Source: Nostoc sp. MG11
GTDB taxonomy: Bacteria; Cyanobacteriota; Cyanobacteriia; Cyanobacteriales; Nostocaceae
Direction of reading: 5' to 3'
Length of the DNA: 64,000 nucleotides
Assembly (NCBI RefSeq): GCF_014904695.1
Contig: NZ_JACXXN010000022.1
Location: 1 to 64,000 of the forward strand
In this document: one piece after another, positions 44,690-53,708 of the stretch
Position numbering within the stretch: the first letter of the stretch is position 1
Layout: each line of letters opens with the position of its first letter
Made by a program: the position numbers and the translations under genes
Notes under the pieces: generated by a model
Database searches by the model: none
What the model was told of the DNA's origin: nothing
Seen by the model: the letters and a program-made list of their open reading frames with translations, nothing else

Positions 44690-45295
44690 ATGATGAGCGA
44701 TCGCGACTATACATTAATCCTTGACAAAAGTGGTAGTATGTCCACCCCCGACCAAGCAGGTGGTAGAAGTAGATGGGAGATAGCCCAAGAGTCTACTCTG
44801 GCTTTAGCAAGAAAATGCGAACAGTTTGACCCAGATGGCATTACTGTTTACGTATTTTCCGGTAGATTTAAACGCTATGACGATGTTACCTCAGCCAAAG
44901 TCGCGCAGATATTTCTGGAAAATGACCCTGCTGGCACAACAAATTTAGCAGGTGTACTTCAAGATGCCCTCAATAATTACTTTAAACGCAAAGCAGCCGG
45001 TCAAACCAAACCCAATGGCGAGACAATTTTAGTAATTACCGATGGCGAACCAGACGATCGCAAAGCAGTATTTGAAGTCATAATTCAAGCTACTCGCCAA
45101 ATGGAGCGTGATGAAGAATTGGCAATTTCTATGATTCAAGTCGGTTCAGATTCACAAGCGACCAAGTTTCTCAAAGCTTTAGATGACCAGTTGCAAAGTG
45201 TTGGCGCTAAATTTGATATTTGCGACACAGTGACTTTAGATGATTTAGAAGACATGAGTCTCGCAGATGTATTAATGAACGCAATAACTGACTAA
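44690..45295 (+). CDS. vWA-domain protein (TerF/TerY-like), copy 1
   Basis: The 201-aa protein is a single von Willebrand A domain with a complete MIDAS: LDKSGSMSTPD (DxSxS, residues 12-16), a Thr in DPAGTTNLAG, and ITDGEPDDRKA. It binds a divalent metal and mediates protein contacts; relatives occur in tellurite-resistance and stress clusters. ATG at 44690 or 44693; AGGA at 44681-44684 suits both. It is followed 55 bp later by a close paralogue, so a tandem duplication is evident. Confidence 0.85.
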   Translation: MMSDRDYTLILDKSGSMSTPDQAGGRSRWEIAQESTLALARKCEQFDPDGITVYVFSGRFKRYDDVTSAKVAQIFLENDPAGTTNLAGVLQDALNNYFKRKAAGQTKPNGETILVITDGEPDDRKAVFEVIIQATRQMERDEELAISMIQVGSDSQATKFLKALDDQLQSVGAKFDICDTVTLDDLEDMSLADVLMNAITD

Positions 45296-45350
45296 TTAGT
45301 CAAAAGTTAAAAGCTTTTTGACCATCAACCAATAGCTGGAGAATTAAATA

Positions 45351-45956
45351 ATGCTAGAAAATCGTGATTATACCTTAATTATTGACAAAAGTGGCAGTAT
45401 GGCCACACCAGATCAAAAGGGTGGTAGAAGCCGATGGGTAGCAGCACAAGAATCTACCTTAGCTTTAGCGAGTAAGTGTGAGCAATTTGATCCAGATGGC
45501 ATCACTATTTATGTATTTTCTGGTAAATTCAAGCGCTATGAAAATGTTACATCAGCTAAAGTAGCACAAATTTTTCAAGAAAATGACCCCTCCGGTACTA
45601 CTGATTTGGCAGCAGTATTGAAACATGCAACTGATGATTACTTTCAACGCAAAGCATCTGGTCAAAGTAAACCAAGTGGTGAAACAATTTTAGTAGTTAC
45701 TGATGGTGAACCGGACGATCGCAAAGCAGTAATGAGGGTAATTATCGAAGCTTCTCGCCGTATGGATCGAGATGAAGAATTAGCCATTTCCTTCATTCAA
45801 GTTGGTACAGATCAGCAAGCTACTCGCTTTCTCAAAGTCTTGGACGATGATCTCCAAAGTGCTGGTGCTAAGTTTGATATCTGTGACACCATTACTATGG
45901 AAGATATGGAAGATTTAAGTTTATCAGAAGTGCTGCTGAATGCTATTAATGACTAG
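45351..45956 (+). CDS. vWA-domain protein (TerF/TerY-like), copy 2
   Basis: It has the same length (201 aa) and layout as copy 1, with MIDAS residues in IDKSGSMATPD, DPSGTTDLAA and VTDGEPDDRKA all kept. The two are alike over the whole length (for example REQ-free blocks SRW.AAQESTLALA.KCEQFD), and differences are mostly conservative, so both are probably functional. AT-rich third positions differ slightly between the copies, suggesting that the duplication is not recent. It belongs to an operon with the Slr1339-like gene 109 bp downstream. Confidence 0.85.
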   Translation: MLENRDYTLIIDKSGSMATPDQKGGRSRWVAAQESTLALASKCEQFDPDGITIYVFSGKFKRYENVTSAKVAQIFQENDPSGTTDLAAVLKHATDDYFQRKASGQSKPSGETILVVTDGEPDDRKAVMRVIIEASRRMDRDEELAISFIQVGTDQQATRFLKVLDDDLQSAGAKFDICDTITMEDMEDLSLSEVLLNAIND

Positions 45957-46065
45957 CAACGCTTTACGGAAAAATCCTTGTTTTCTAGGCTTCTAATATC
46001 TTGTCAGTCAGTATGTTTATTTCCGCTGTGCAGTACTAGCTATACTGTTTATAGGACTTGCAACA

Positions 46066-46458
46066 ATGGATTCTATTGATGAACTGTTAGCTCAACTTAA
46101 AGCTGAGTACGAAGAAGTACAACCCAAACAGCAGCAACCAAAATCAAACGCAGCCAAATCATTTATCCAACCGTCAAAAAAATCGGCATCTTTAATAGAT
46201 AATCTTTTAGCAGAAGTCAAGGCCAATTTTGCAGAGCAGGATGCTACTGAGGAGTTAAAAAGGCAACAAGAACTAGAACAAGAACGAATTCAACAAGAAC
46301 AACTCAAAGCCAAACAAATAGAAGCTTTGAAAGTGCAAGCCAAAGAATGGTTAGCTAAGTTAGATCCTTTCTCATCCGAAGGACTTTGGTTTGAAAGGTT
46401 CGCTGAAAGATATTCCTCAAAATTAGAGGCAGCGATTGAATATTTGCAAAACAACTAG
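46066..46458 (+). CDS. Slr1339-like salt-stress family protein
   Basis: This 130-aa protein begins MDSIDELLAQLKAEYEE, with a second similar motif LIDNLLAEVKANFAEQ at residue 44. A highly charged coiled coil (65-100) and a conserved end EGLWFERFAERYSSKLEAAI follow. The layout matches the Slr1339 family of cyanobacteria. The biochemical role is unknown. Together with the two vWA genes it may form one stress-related unit. 46459-46659 holds GC-rich repeat sequence (GGGTTTCCCGCGCC...) and no gene. Confidence 0.7.
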   Translation: MDSIDELLAQLKAEYEEVQPKQQQPKSNAAKSFIQPSKKSASLIDNLLAEVKANFAEQDATEELKRQQELEQERIQQEQLKAKQIEALKVQAKEWLAKLDPFSSEGLWFERFAERYSSKLEAAIEYLQNN

Positions 46459-46659
46459 GCTTTTTACCTTCGTGTCTTTGTGTCTTAGTGGTTCAAAAAT
46501 CAATTGTTTAACCACAAAGGCGAGGGCAGCCGTGTGGGTGGGTTTCCCGCGCCACTTGCCACAACGGGGGGAACCCCCGCAAGGCAGTGGCTTGACTTGA
46601 ACGGACTGCCCGTACTAAGACACCAAGAGCAATACATTACACCTTGAAAAGCAACGCTC

Positions 46660-47007
46660 TCAACTTAAAAGTGATTTATTTGAGCTGTAATGTTTAATAG
46701 CCCATTCATGCATTGCATAGAGAATTGGTTGTAAACTTTCTCCTAAAGAAGTTAATGAATATTCCACTTTGGGAGGGATTTGAGGATAAACTTCTCGATG
46801 AATAATACCGTCTTCCTCCATTTCTCTAAGTTGCTGGGTCAGCATTTTTTGGGTAATTCCGGGTAAGGCTCGCTGCAATTCGCCAAACCGTTTTACACCA
46901 TCCATTAATTCTCTAATAATTAAAACCTTCCAGCGTCCGCCAATCACCTTTAGCGTGGTTTCCACTTCACAATTCAGCCTGCTATGGTTTTCTGCTTCAG
47001 CTTTCAT
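46660..47007 (-). CDS. HxlR-family transcriptional regulator
   Basis: This 115-aa winged HTH has the family's signature parts: [20 protein letters not shown] (residues 14-33), [20 protein letters not shown], and [20 protein letters not shown]. It dimerises and controls a neighbouring, often divergent, redox or detoxification gene. On the plus strand upstream (about 47085-47180) there is only a short open stretch (GITDVSFIHLENLNAG) that may be the end of a lost target gene. Confidence 0.88.
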   Translation of the reverse strand: MKAEAENHSRLNCEVETTLKVIGGRWKVLIIRELMDGVKRFGELQRALPGITQKMLTQQLREMEEDGIIHREVYPQIPPKVEYSLTSLGESLQPILYAMHEWAIKHYSSNKSLLS

Positions 47008-47216
47008 AGTTACTTTTTAGTAAGTATCTTACTTTTCAGTGCCTACTTTTCATATTAGCTATACATAGTTTAAAGTCAACTCGGCAGGAGTCATCGGCAT
47101 TACAGACGTTTCTTTTATTCATCTGGAAAACCTCAATGCGGGTGATGCTGTGCTCGTGAACAGTCTTTCGCTCAAGCATTAACTAACTGGTAATTTTAAT
47201 ACCTGTTACCGATTGA

Positions 47217-47253
47217 TTGGCACTCCCGGAATTTTTCCAGAACAGAGTGCCAA
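47217..47253. terminator. Terminator-like hairpin downstream of rpaA
   Basis: TTGGCACTC (47217-47225) and GAGTGCCAA (47245-47253) form a perfect 9-bp stem with a 19-nt loop. It follows the rpaA stop by 30 bp on the minus strand. Confidence 0.5.
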
Positions 47254-47283
47254 ATCGTTTAGTTAAGGGGATTTAACGATATT

Positions 47284-48027
47284 TTATTCAACCACTGATG
47301 TGGAAGCTCCCTCAACTGATGGAGGTACACCGGGTAACTCTAGACAATATCCCGCGCCATATACAGTCTTAATATAACGAGGATGGCGAGGGTCTGGTTC
47401 TAGCTTGGTTCTCAAGTGGCGAATATGCACTCGAATTGTTTCAATGTCATCATCTGGATCGTAGCCCCAGACTTCTCTGAGGATTTCACTGGGGGAAACT
47501 GTTTGACCGTGGCGTTGAAGCAAGCAGTGAAGTAGCTCAAATTCCAAGTGAGTTAGTTTCACCGTCTCATTGAACCATATCGCCTCAAATCTTTCGGGAA
47601 CGAGGGTGAGTGATCCATAGTTAAGAATTTCGCTATGCTTCGCTGCTTGGGGAATGCGGTCAGTACGCCGCAATAATGCCCGCACCCGCGCCAGCATTTC
47701 TTCAACTTCAAAGGGTTTGGTAAGGTAGTCATCCGCGCCAGCATTGAAGCCTTCTACCTTATCTTGAGTTTGACTTAGAGCCGTCAACATTAACACGGGA
47801 ATTTCAGCGGTGCGATCGTCCCGACGCAGGCGTTGACAAACGGTAAATCCATCTACTCTTGGCAACATCAGATCGAGCATGATCAAGTCTGGTTGTAGCT
47901 GGAGAGCAAGGGCCTGACCTTTGATGCCGTCTTCAGCTTGACTAACATCGTAGCCGGCCATTTCTAAGTTGACGGCAACGAGTTCTGAAATTGCTGGGTC
48001 ATCGTCTATGACTAGAATCCTCGGCAT
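47284..48027 (-). CDS. rpaA: RpaA, OmpR-type response regulator
   Basis: The 247-aa protein is nearly the same as RpaA of Synechococcus and Anabaena throughout. Receiver domain: [20 protein letters not shown], phospho-acceptor Asp in [13 protein letters not shown] (about 53), and [18 protein letters not shown]. Winged HTH domain: [20 protein letters not shown] and [20 protein letters not shown]. RpaA is the main output regulator of the circadian clock, phosphorylated by SasA, and also affects energy transfer from phycobilisomes. It is single and intact. Confidence 0.92.
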   Translation of the reverse strand: MPRILVIDDDPAISELVAVNLEMAGYDVSQAEDGIKGQALALQLQPDLIMLDLMLPRVDGFTVCQRLRRDDRTAEIPVLMLTALSQTQDKVEGFNAGADDYLTKPFEVEEMLARVRALLRRTDRIPQAAKHSEILNYGSLTLVPERFEAIWFNETVKLTHLEFELLHCLLQRHGQTVSPSEILREVWGYDPDDDIETIRVHIRHLRTKLEPDPRHPRYIKTVYGAGYCLELPGVPPSVEGASTSVVE

Positions 48028-48180
48028 CTTAAAAAATTATTACTACTTATTAAGGATAAAGAAGAACCTTTGGTAGATACAAAGATTTCTGCACAGATTA
48101 TAAAAAAGTTTTAAAATCTAACATAAATCTTAAGATGAAAGAATTGTGAAATCAAGACTAAATTACAGGAAAATCTAGCT

Positions 48181-49233
48181 ATGATGTGTCACCCTCCCTA
48201 CAAACCGCCTAAGTTTTTGCAAAACGGGGTGGCAATGACTGTTTACACGGCTTTGTGGGGAAAAAGATCCTGGGACATTAATCAATATCCTGAGCCGTTA
48301 TACCATAAAAAAATCTTTATGGGTGGGCAAGATGTACCAATTTTTGGTTGGGTTGCCATCCCTGAAAATGCTCATAGCACAATTGTGGGTACTTATGGCA
48401 TCACAGGTGAGCTAGAGACAGAATGGTCTTTGAAGCTTTTAGGACAAAAGGCATACGCTCAAGGCTATGCTGTGGTGTTATTTGATTGGCGTGCTCACGG
48501 CAAAACTGCTGAATTATCCCCGACTTTGACTTCTGATGGGTTGTACGAGGGAGAAGATTTTGTTCGCATTGCAGCAGCAGCAGCAGAAATGGGATGTCCG
48601 AAAAAGTTTTGGTTCACAGGGTTTTCTTTGGGGGGACAATTAGCATTATGGGGGGTGAAAACTGCTGAGGATTTACTAGCTAGGAACGATGAGTATTTAG
48701 GGCTAAAAAACAGCGATATTGCTGGTGGTGCGGTGATTTGCCCAAGTTTGGATTCTTTGCGATCGCTATCTTATTTAGTCAAGAGGCCTTTTGGCAAATA
48801 TTTAGAAGCTGGGATTGCACGGAATTTGAAAAAACTAGCATGGCGAATACATGATGCTCATCCTGGAACCATTGACCCAGCCGCAATTGAACGAGCAAAC
48901 AGCATTTGGGATTTTGACAAGGAACTGGTAATCAATCAACTAGGTTTTGATTCTGTAGAAGCATATTATGAAGCTAGCAGTGCGCTGCAAATACTGCCGC
49001 AGCTTGCAAAACCGACCTTGATTGTATACGCTGCTGATGACCCACTTTTTCACCCGGCTATCATACCTGATTTAGAAGCTGCCTGTGCCAGCAATCCTGT
49101 AATAGATTTGTTGCTAACTCGTTACGGGGGTCATGTTGGCTATTTGAGCAGTAAAAAGTGCCAGCGTCAAGCAAAAGACCCTGACCCTTGGTGGGCATGG
49201 AATCGAGTTTTACAATGGCTGGAACAGAAGTAA
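48181..49233 (+). CDS. Alpha/beta hydrolase (YheT-like)
   Basis: In this 350-aa hydrolase the nucleophile elbow GFSLGGQLAL lies at about 141-150. The acid is in IVYAADDPLFHPA (about 280) and the histidine in YGGHVGYLSS (about 318), all in the standard order. There is no signal peptide, so it is cytoplasmic. Relatives act on acyl esters, but the substrate is unknown. ATG at 48181; the in-frame ATG at 48235 (MTVYTALWGKRSW) is a possible alternative. Confidence 0.85.
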   Translation: MMCHPPYKPPKFLQNGVAMTVYTALWGKRSWDINQYPEPLYHKKIFMGGQDVPIFGWVAIPENAHSTIVGTYGITGELETEWSLKLLGQKAYAQGYAVVLFDWRAHGKTAELSPTLTSDGLYEGEDFVRIAAAAAEMGCPKKFWFTGFSLGGQLALWGVKTAEDLLARNDEYLGLKNSDIAGGAVICPSLDSLRSLSYLVKRPFGKYLEAGIARNLKKLAWRIHDAHPGTIDPAAIERANSIWDFDKELVINQLGFDSVEAYYEASSALQILPQLAKPTLIVYAADDPLFHPAIIPDLEAACASNPVIDLLLTRYGGHVGYLSSKKCQRQAKDPDPWWAWNRVLQWLEQK

Positions 49234-49301
49234 AGTTCAATTCAATCATCGAACTATATGCAGCTATCGTTGCAAAGATGAGGATGGCATTGATTGAGAC
49301 A

Positions 49302-49466
49302 TTACCACAACATTATTGGTAAACCAGCAATCACAGAAGCAATACTTGTCCAGAGAGTAAAGCCCTCAATATCTACTTCATCTAGAGCAATACTCATTTG
49401 CTTAATTGCTAATAGCAGCGCTGCAAGTAGCAACACAAAAAAGGCAAGATAGCCCAAATTAATCAT
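49302..49466 (-). CDS. Small membrane protein (54 aa), unknown
   Basis: It begins with ATG 49466, preceded by GAGGA 8 nt upstream. The first helix is LGYLAFFVLLLAALLLAI, followed by a polar part (KQMSIALDEVDIEG) and a second helix (WTSIASVIAGLPIMLW) to the stop at 49302. Two short helices and a good RBS favour a real gene. No family that I know. It is 45 bp upstream of the next minus-strand gene's stop region, and the two may be unrelated. Confidence 0.5.
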   Translation of the reverse strand: MINLGYLAFFVLLLAALLLAIKQMSIALDEVDIEGFTLWTSIASVIAGLPIMLW

Positions 49467-49511
49467 TATTTATCCTCACTATCTTTACAAGTAGTTAGTC
49501 CTAATAGGTTT

Positions 49512-49781
49512 TTAGCAAGCTTTGACAAGGGTTTTTTGTTGCAGATTTAGCACTTTCGCAGAAAAACTCTTGAGCGGTGAACAAATATCCACCTCAGATA
49601 ACCAAATCATAGTCTCATAGCCAACCCGGCCCATTTCTGGCTCTGGCCCCATAGGCATTTTCACTAAATAGTCCCAGCTATCTGCCTCAAATCGGTAGTT
49701 TTTGATAATGCCTTCCCCACCGATAAAGCTTACTATTTGACCTTCACGAAACTTAGGTGCTGCCAAAAAACTTGCAGACAT
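49512..49781 (-). CDS. Hypothetical protein (89 aa)
   Basis: The sequence PKFREGQIVSFIGGEGIIKN...WDYLVKMPMGPEPEMGRVGY suggests an SH3-like small beta-barrel fold, as in several short cyanobacterial proteins of unknown function (KOW-like start REGQIVSFIGGEG). No catalytic residues are visible. It is monocistronic. 49782-50137 has no gene but holds the hairpin listed next. Confidence 0.6.
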   Translation of the reverse strand: MSASFLAAPKFREGQIVSFIGGEGIIKNYRFEADSWDYLVKMPMGPEPEMGRVGYETMIWLSEVDICSPLKSFSAKVLNLQQKTLVKAC

Positions 49782-50020
49782 TCCTGGTAATTCCTCTGAG
49801 TAATACAGTCATAACTAATGTTGTAGCTAAAAGAAAATTTGCTATTCTCTGTCAAGAGTTTTAACGTACTCTCTTTCAGAGGTTCAACATCGAATCAGGG
49901 ATCGTACATCTAGAGTAATAAAGGAAGTAAGTATATTTAGAGTAATCATTAGACCCACTGAAGCGATCGCGGCTAATTACAAGCCAGTATTAAGTAGTGA
50001 TATTTACACCTAAACTTAAC

Positions 50021-50050
50021 ATTAGTCATTTGTAAACACAAATGACTAAT
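50021..50050. promoter_or_regulatory. Perfect 13-bp hairpin upstream of hetI
   Basis: ATTAGTCATTTGT (50021-50033), loop AAAC, ACAAATGACTAAT (50038-50050). It ends about 90 bp before the hetI start and has no T-run, so a 5' UTR structure or protein site is as likely as a terminator. It is composed of the ATGACAAAT-type heptamer found in spacer repeats. Confidence 0.4.
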
Positions 50051-50137
50051 GACGGTCTTTAAGAGAAAATGCAAGATGTAGGCGCGTTAGCTGATAACAG
50101 CTGCTTCCATTTACCTCTCTCTTGACTTTCTGACTTA

Positions 50138-50857
50138 ATGACTGCACTTAATCATCTCTGGCTACCTGCACCGACAGATTTAACTTTGTTACCAAATGAT
50201 GTCCATGTCTGGCAAATAGACCTTGACCAACCAGAACAACAGCTGCAATATTTGGCTGCAACCCTGTCTAGTGACGAAATTGCTAGAGCTGAGCGGTTTT
50301 ATTTTCAAAAGCATCGGCAACGTTTCATCGCTGGTCGCGGTATCCTCCGAACTATATTAGGTCGCTACTTGGGCATCGAGCCGCAAAATATCCGATTTGA
50401 TTATCAATCGCGAGGGAAACCAGTATTAGCAGATACATTTGCTGACAGTGGACTAGTGTTTAATTTGTCTCACTCCCAGAACTTAGGTTTGTTTGGGGTG
50501 AATTGCACTCGCCAGATTGGTGTGGATTTAGAGTATATTCGTCCGGTTTCTGACTTAGAATCTCTTGCCAAACGGTTCTTTTTAGCTAGAGAATATGCTG
50601 TATTGCGATCGCTATCTCCCAACCAACAGCAAGAGGTATTTTTCCGTTACTGGACTTGCAAGGAAGCTTATTTAAAGGCAACTGGAGATGGATTAGTTGG
50701 GCTAGAGCGCATTGAAGTATCACTAACTCCCACTGAACCAGCCACATTACAGACATCTGAAGACTGGGGTCTTGTTGAGCTAGTACCCGCTAAAGATTAT
50801 GTTGCAGCGGTAGCTGTTGCAGGTTTAGGTTGGCATTTAAAATGCTGGCAGTATTGA
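50138..50857 (+). CDS. hetI: HetI-type 4'-phosphopantetheinyl transferase
   Basis: The 239-aa Sfp-type enzyme has the motifs FIAGRGILRTILGRYLG, SRGKPVL, FNLSHSQNLGLFGV, IGVDLEYIRP (metal-binding Asp and Glu, about 126-128) and FRYWTCKEAYLKATGDGL. It transfers phosphopantetheine from CoA to Ser of acyl and peptidyl carrier proteins, here very probably the carrier domains of HglB and the other Hgl synthases. In Anabaena it lies beside hetN and hglB; here an RND module separates it from hglB. Confidence 0.92.
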   Translation: MTALNHLWLPAPTDLTLLPNDVHVWQIDLDQPEQQLQYLAATLSSDEIARAERFYFQKHRQRFIAGRGILRTILGRYLGIEPQNIRFDYQSRGKPVLADTFADSGLVFNLSHSQNLGLFGVNCTRQIGVDLEYIRPVSDLESLAKRFFLAREYAVLRSLSPNQQQEVFFRYWTCKEAYLKATGDGLVGLERIEVSLTPTEPATLQTSEDWGLVELVPAKDYVAAVAVAGLGWHLKCWQY

Positions 50858-50937
50858 TTAGACTTGTCTTGAAAATAGGGAATGGGGAGCAGGGGGGAAG
50901 TTGCAGAGAGTTTTTCCCCTTTGCCCCTCCGCCTCTT

Positions 50938-50985
50938 GACCCTTGACAAATGACAAATGACAAATAACGAATGACAAATAACAAT
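50938..50985. repeat. Heptamer tandem repeat (STRR type)
   Basis: Runs of TGACAAA / TGACAAATAACGAA-like heptamers lie between hetI and the SDR gene, as typical of heterocystous cyanobacteria. Smaller runs of the same heptamer occur at 16315-16340 and 36458-36485. Confidence 0.65.
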
Positions 50986-50988
50986 ACG

Positions 50989-51792
50989 CTATTTATTTTC
51001 CTGCATACTTCTCACAATTTTTGTCACCTGTTTTCTGGGTATAAACCTGACACTTTTTGCCAGGATTTTATTTAAGAAACCAGGAATTACAACAGTTTTA
51101 CCCCGCATTAAGGCATGATAACCAATCTTCGCTACTGTTTCTGCATCCATCATCTTCTTACCCTTGAGCAACTTAGAGCCTGCCATTCCTGTTCTTTCAT
51201 GAAAGGCAGATTCGGTTGAGCCTGGACAAAGAACTGTGACGGTGACACCTGTACCTTCTAATTCATTAGCGATCGCTTCTGAAAACGATAAAATATAGGC
51301 TTTAGTCGCAAAATAAACTGCCATTAAAGGCCCTGGTTGGAAAGCAGCAGCAGAGGCAACATTTAAGATTTTGCCATCGCCTTGCTTTACCATATCCTTG
51401 AGAAATAATTTAGTTAAATGAGTCAGACACACCAAATTTACCTGGAGCATTTCCAATTCAGTGGTCAGATTTGTTTCATTAAATAATCCATAAGTCCCAA
51501 ATCCAGCATTATTCACTAGCACATCAATTTTGATGGTTGCTTTTTGTAACTCAGTGAAAATTTCTTCGGGAGATGTTGATATAGATAAATCCTTGATCAT
51601 AGGTTTGATGAAAATGCCAAATTCTTCTTGGAATTTAGACACCATCTCTACGAGTTTTAGTTCGTTTCTATCTACTACTACAAGATCGTAATCATGAGCG
51701 GCAAAAATGCGTGCTAATTGGTAGCCAATGCCACTAGCTGCCCCAGTAATAAGAGCAATTGGTTTACACTGACTTTGGTGTATTGTATTCAT
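50989..51792 (-). CDS. SDR-family ketoreductase at the hetN position
   Basis: This 267-aa SDR has the cofactor loop ALITGAASGIGYQLAR (residues 13-28), NNAGFG (about 92-97), Ser in ILNVASAAA (about 148) and YFATKAY (catalytic Tyr/Lys, about 160-164). It would reduce a beta-ketoacyl group with NAD(P)H. By position, next to hetI, it corresponds to hetN, but where HetN carries its patterning pentapeptide RGSGR this protein reads KQGDGK. So a metabolic role in glycolipid synthesis is more likely than control of heterocyst spacing. It converges on hetI. Confidence 0.82.
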   Translation of the reverse strand: MNTIHQSQCKPIALITGAASGIGYQLARIFAAHDYDLVVVDRNELKLVEMVSKFQEEFGIFIKPMIKDLSISTSPEEIFTELQKATIKIDVLVNNAGFGTYGLFNETNLTTELEMLQVNLVCLTHLTKLFLKDMVKQGDGKILNVASAAAFQPGPLMAVYFATKAYILSFSEAIANELEGTGVTVTVLCPGSTESAFHERTGMAGSKLLKGKKMMDAETVAKIGYHALMRGKTVVIPGFLNKILAKSVRFIPRKQVTKIVRSMQENK

Positions 51793-52550
51793 GTCATAAA
51801 GTTGGTGAATTCAACTTGATTAAGCTGTGTTGCATTGACATTTACAGTGGCGATCGCTTGCCTAAAATCAAGTAAATTTAATGACTAAAGCTACAAGAAA
51901 CATCTTGAGTCTTTAGCTTTTTAAATGCTTGTGTAGTGCATTGGTAGAGAGCTTGATAAGTGTAGCAGTGAAAAGCTAGATCTAGGACTTACGCATTGTA
52001 AAAATTAAGCATCAATGCACTTAGTTCCTTTCAAACTGCTAATTAACTACCCTAGAATACATGTAGTATATTATCCACAAAAGCATAGAAAAGTCAAACT
52101 TTTGTGTCTAACAACTACCATTGTATACTCGATTTTTTATCTCAATCTGTAAGTTCTAAAAATTTATTTTTAAAACCACAGCCAATTAGGGCAATTATAT
52201 TGCTGCTGCGGGTTTTGATGTTTTTAGCTGATTTCTGAGTTGCTGATTTCTGAGTAAAGAATTAAGAAATGTTGGATACATTTTTTGATTACTTCAGTAT
52301 TCAGCACTTATACCTAAATAGTATAACTAAAATACTAATTGACACTCTTGTAAGCGTTACGCTTTTAAATTGCATAGTTACTCATCAGGATTGTCAAGAG
52401 GAGCCAGCACCGTGGGCGGGTTTCCCGACTTGTTCGCGCAGCGTCTCCTTTAGGAGAGGCGACTGGCGTTCAAAAGTCAAGGTTAATCTGGACTCTGGAC
52501 TTTTGACTACCTAAACTAAAAGATGTGCAAGTTAGGTGCGCGACAGCTTA
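51793..52550. other. Gene-free region with small repeats
   Basis: It contains a lone IS-end-like motif ACTTACGCATTG near 51989 (same as the deleted IS at 11934), a direct repeat of GCTGATTTCTGAGT (about 52226-52255) and a GTCTCCTTTAGGAGAGGCGAC palindrome near 52443. I see no convincing gene. Confidence 0.5.
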
Positions 52551-53081
52551 CTATCCACTTACCGTTTGCGTAATCGATGTTTGCCCCCTAGCAAGTTGTT
52601 CGGTTAGCCACTGTATTTCACTTTCAATAAACGCTGTATACCTTTGCCACGCCGCAGTCTGATAGGGGTCGGATGGGAGTGGTTCCATTTCTTGGCTTTC
52701 CAAGCGCAGCCGACAAACCATTAAACGATGTTCCAGTAACTTCAGCCGTTCTTTGGGTTCTAGGGAACTAAAAAAGAAAAACTTGATCATAAAGCGAGAA
52801 CGAGCGTGTACCCAGCTTTCATGGGGATGTTCCAGCATCTCTTTTTTCCAACGCTCTCGCCCTAGCTCGGTAATTCTGTAAACCTTACGAGTTTGACCCC
52901 CATCTACACCCTCGACTAGCACAGAAATTGCTCCTTGTTCTTCCAGTCGCTTCAACAGAGGGTAAATCGCACCATAGTTGACGCTGATGCAACCGCTCAT
53001 AAACTGTTCTATTTGCTGCTTCAGGCGATATCCATGTAGGGGTTCACGTAGCAGTAGACCTAAAGTTGCTAACTCAAGCAT
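52551..53081 (-). CDS. PadR-family transcriptional regulator
   Basis: This 176-aa protein has an N-terminal winged HTH: ELATLGLLLREPLHGYRLKQ (residues 2-21), SVNYGAIYPLLKRLEEQGAI, and RKVYRITELGRERWKKEML. A helical dimerisation tail of the Vir-type follows (residues 95-165). PadR proteins often repress efflux pumps in response to a ligand. The gene stands about 630 bp upstream of and divergent from the RND pump genes, so it is the likely local regulator. Confidence 0.88.
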   Translation of the reverse strand: MLELATLGLLLREPLHGYRLKQQIEQFMSGCISVNYGAIYPLLKRLEEQGAISVLVEGVDGGQTRKVYRITELGRERWKKEMLEHPHESWVHARSRFMIKFFFFSSLEPKERLKLLEHRLMVCRLRLESQEMEPLPSDPYQTAAWQRYTAFIESEIQWLTEQLARGQTSITQTVSG

Positions 53082-53708
53082 TTATATCAAATTGATGTAT
53101 CTATATAGTATCATGTTAATCTGTAGTCACATTTTGCGCCTAACCATGAGTACACCTTGAACTTTAGTTCAGGGGCCTCATAGCCAAAGTTCGCCAAAAC
53201 GCACTGAAATACATATTAAGTCAGTTAAAGCTGACTTAGAGCTATAAGCCAAGAATTTATTTCTTAATAGACTAAAAACTAGGTGCAAGATATTTAATGT
53301 ACAAACACTAGCTAGACCAAGAAAAGTTAAAAAATTGATTTGAGGAGTATTGAAAGGTATTGCTTGATTTACCTGACCAAACACTCCTTTATAGAGTTAT
53401 GCCTTAGTAAAAAATTGTCTAGATTTCAGAACTTCTCAAATATGTCTTTGTAAAGATTGAAAAGGTTATTAAAACTTAAAATATCTACCTATAGGAGAAG
53501 TTACAAATCACAAGTAAAAATACTTTAATAAAATATAAAAATAATTGAATATAAACCTAAAACACCTATAAATAAATCTAAAAACTATTAGATTCTTATA
53601 TTTGTATAAAGAGGGCAAATCAAGTGAAATTAAAATTTCATTAAAAGTGTGTGTTGATTGCTAATTTTTCCTACTTGCAGGAAATTATCCAATTAGGTAT
53701 TTACGTAT
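53082..53708. promoter_or_regulatory. Divergent padR-RND intergenic region
   Basis: An A-T-rich stretch of 627 bp without a gene. It must carry the padR promoter (ATCAAATTGATGTATCTATATAG near 53090-53112 is a candidate operator with inverted ATCAA/TTGAT) and the long leader of the pump operon. Confidence 0.35.

Noticed and set aside
52269-52514. 81-codon plus-strand frame
   Set aside because: It covers a palindromic repeat (GTCTCCTTTAGGAGAGGCGAC) and has no protein-like composition.
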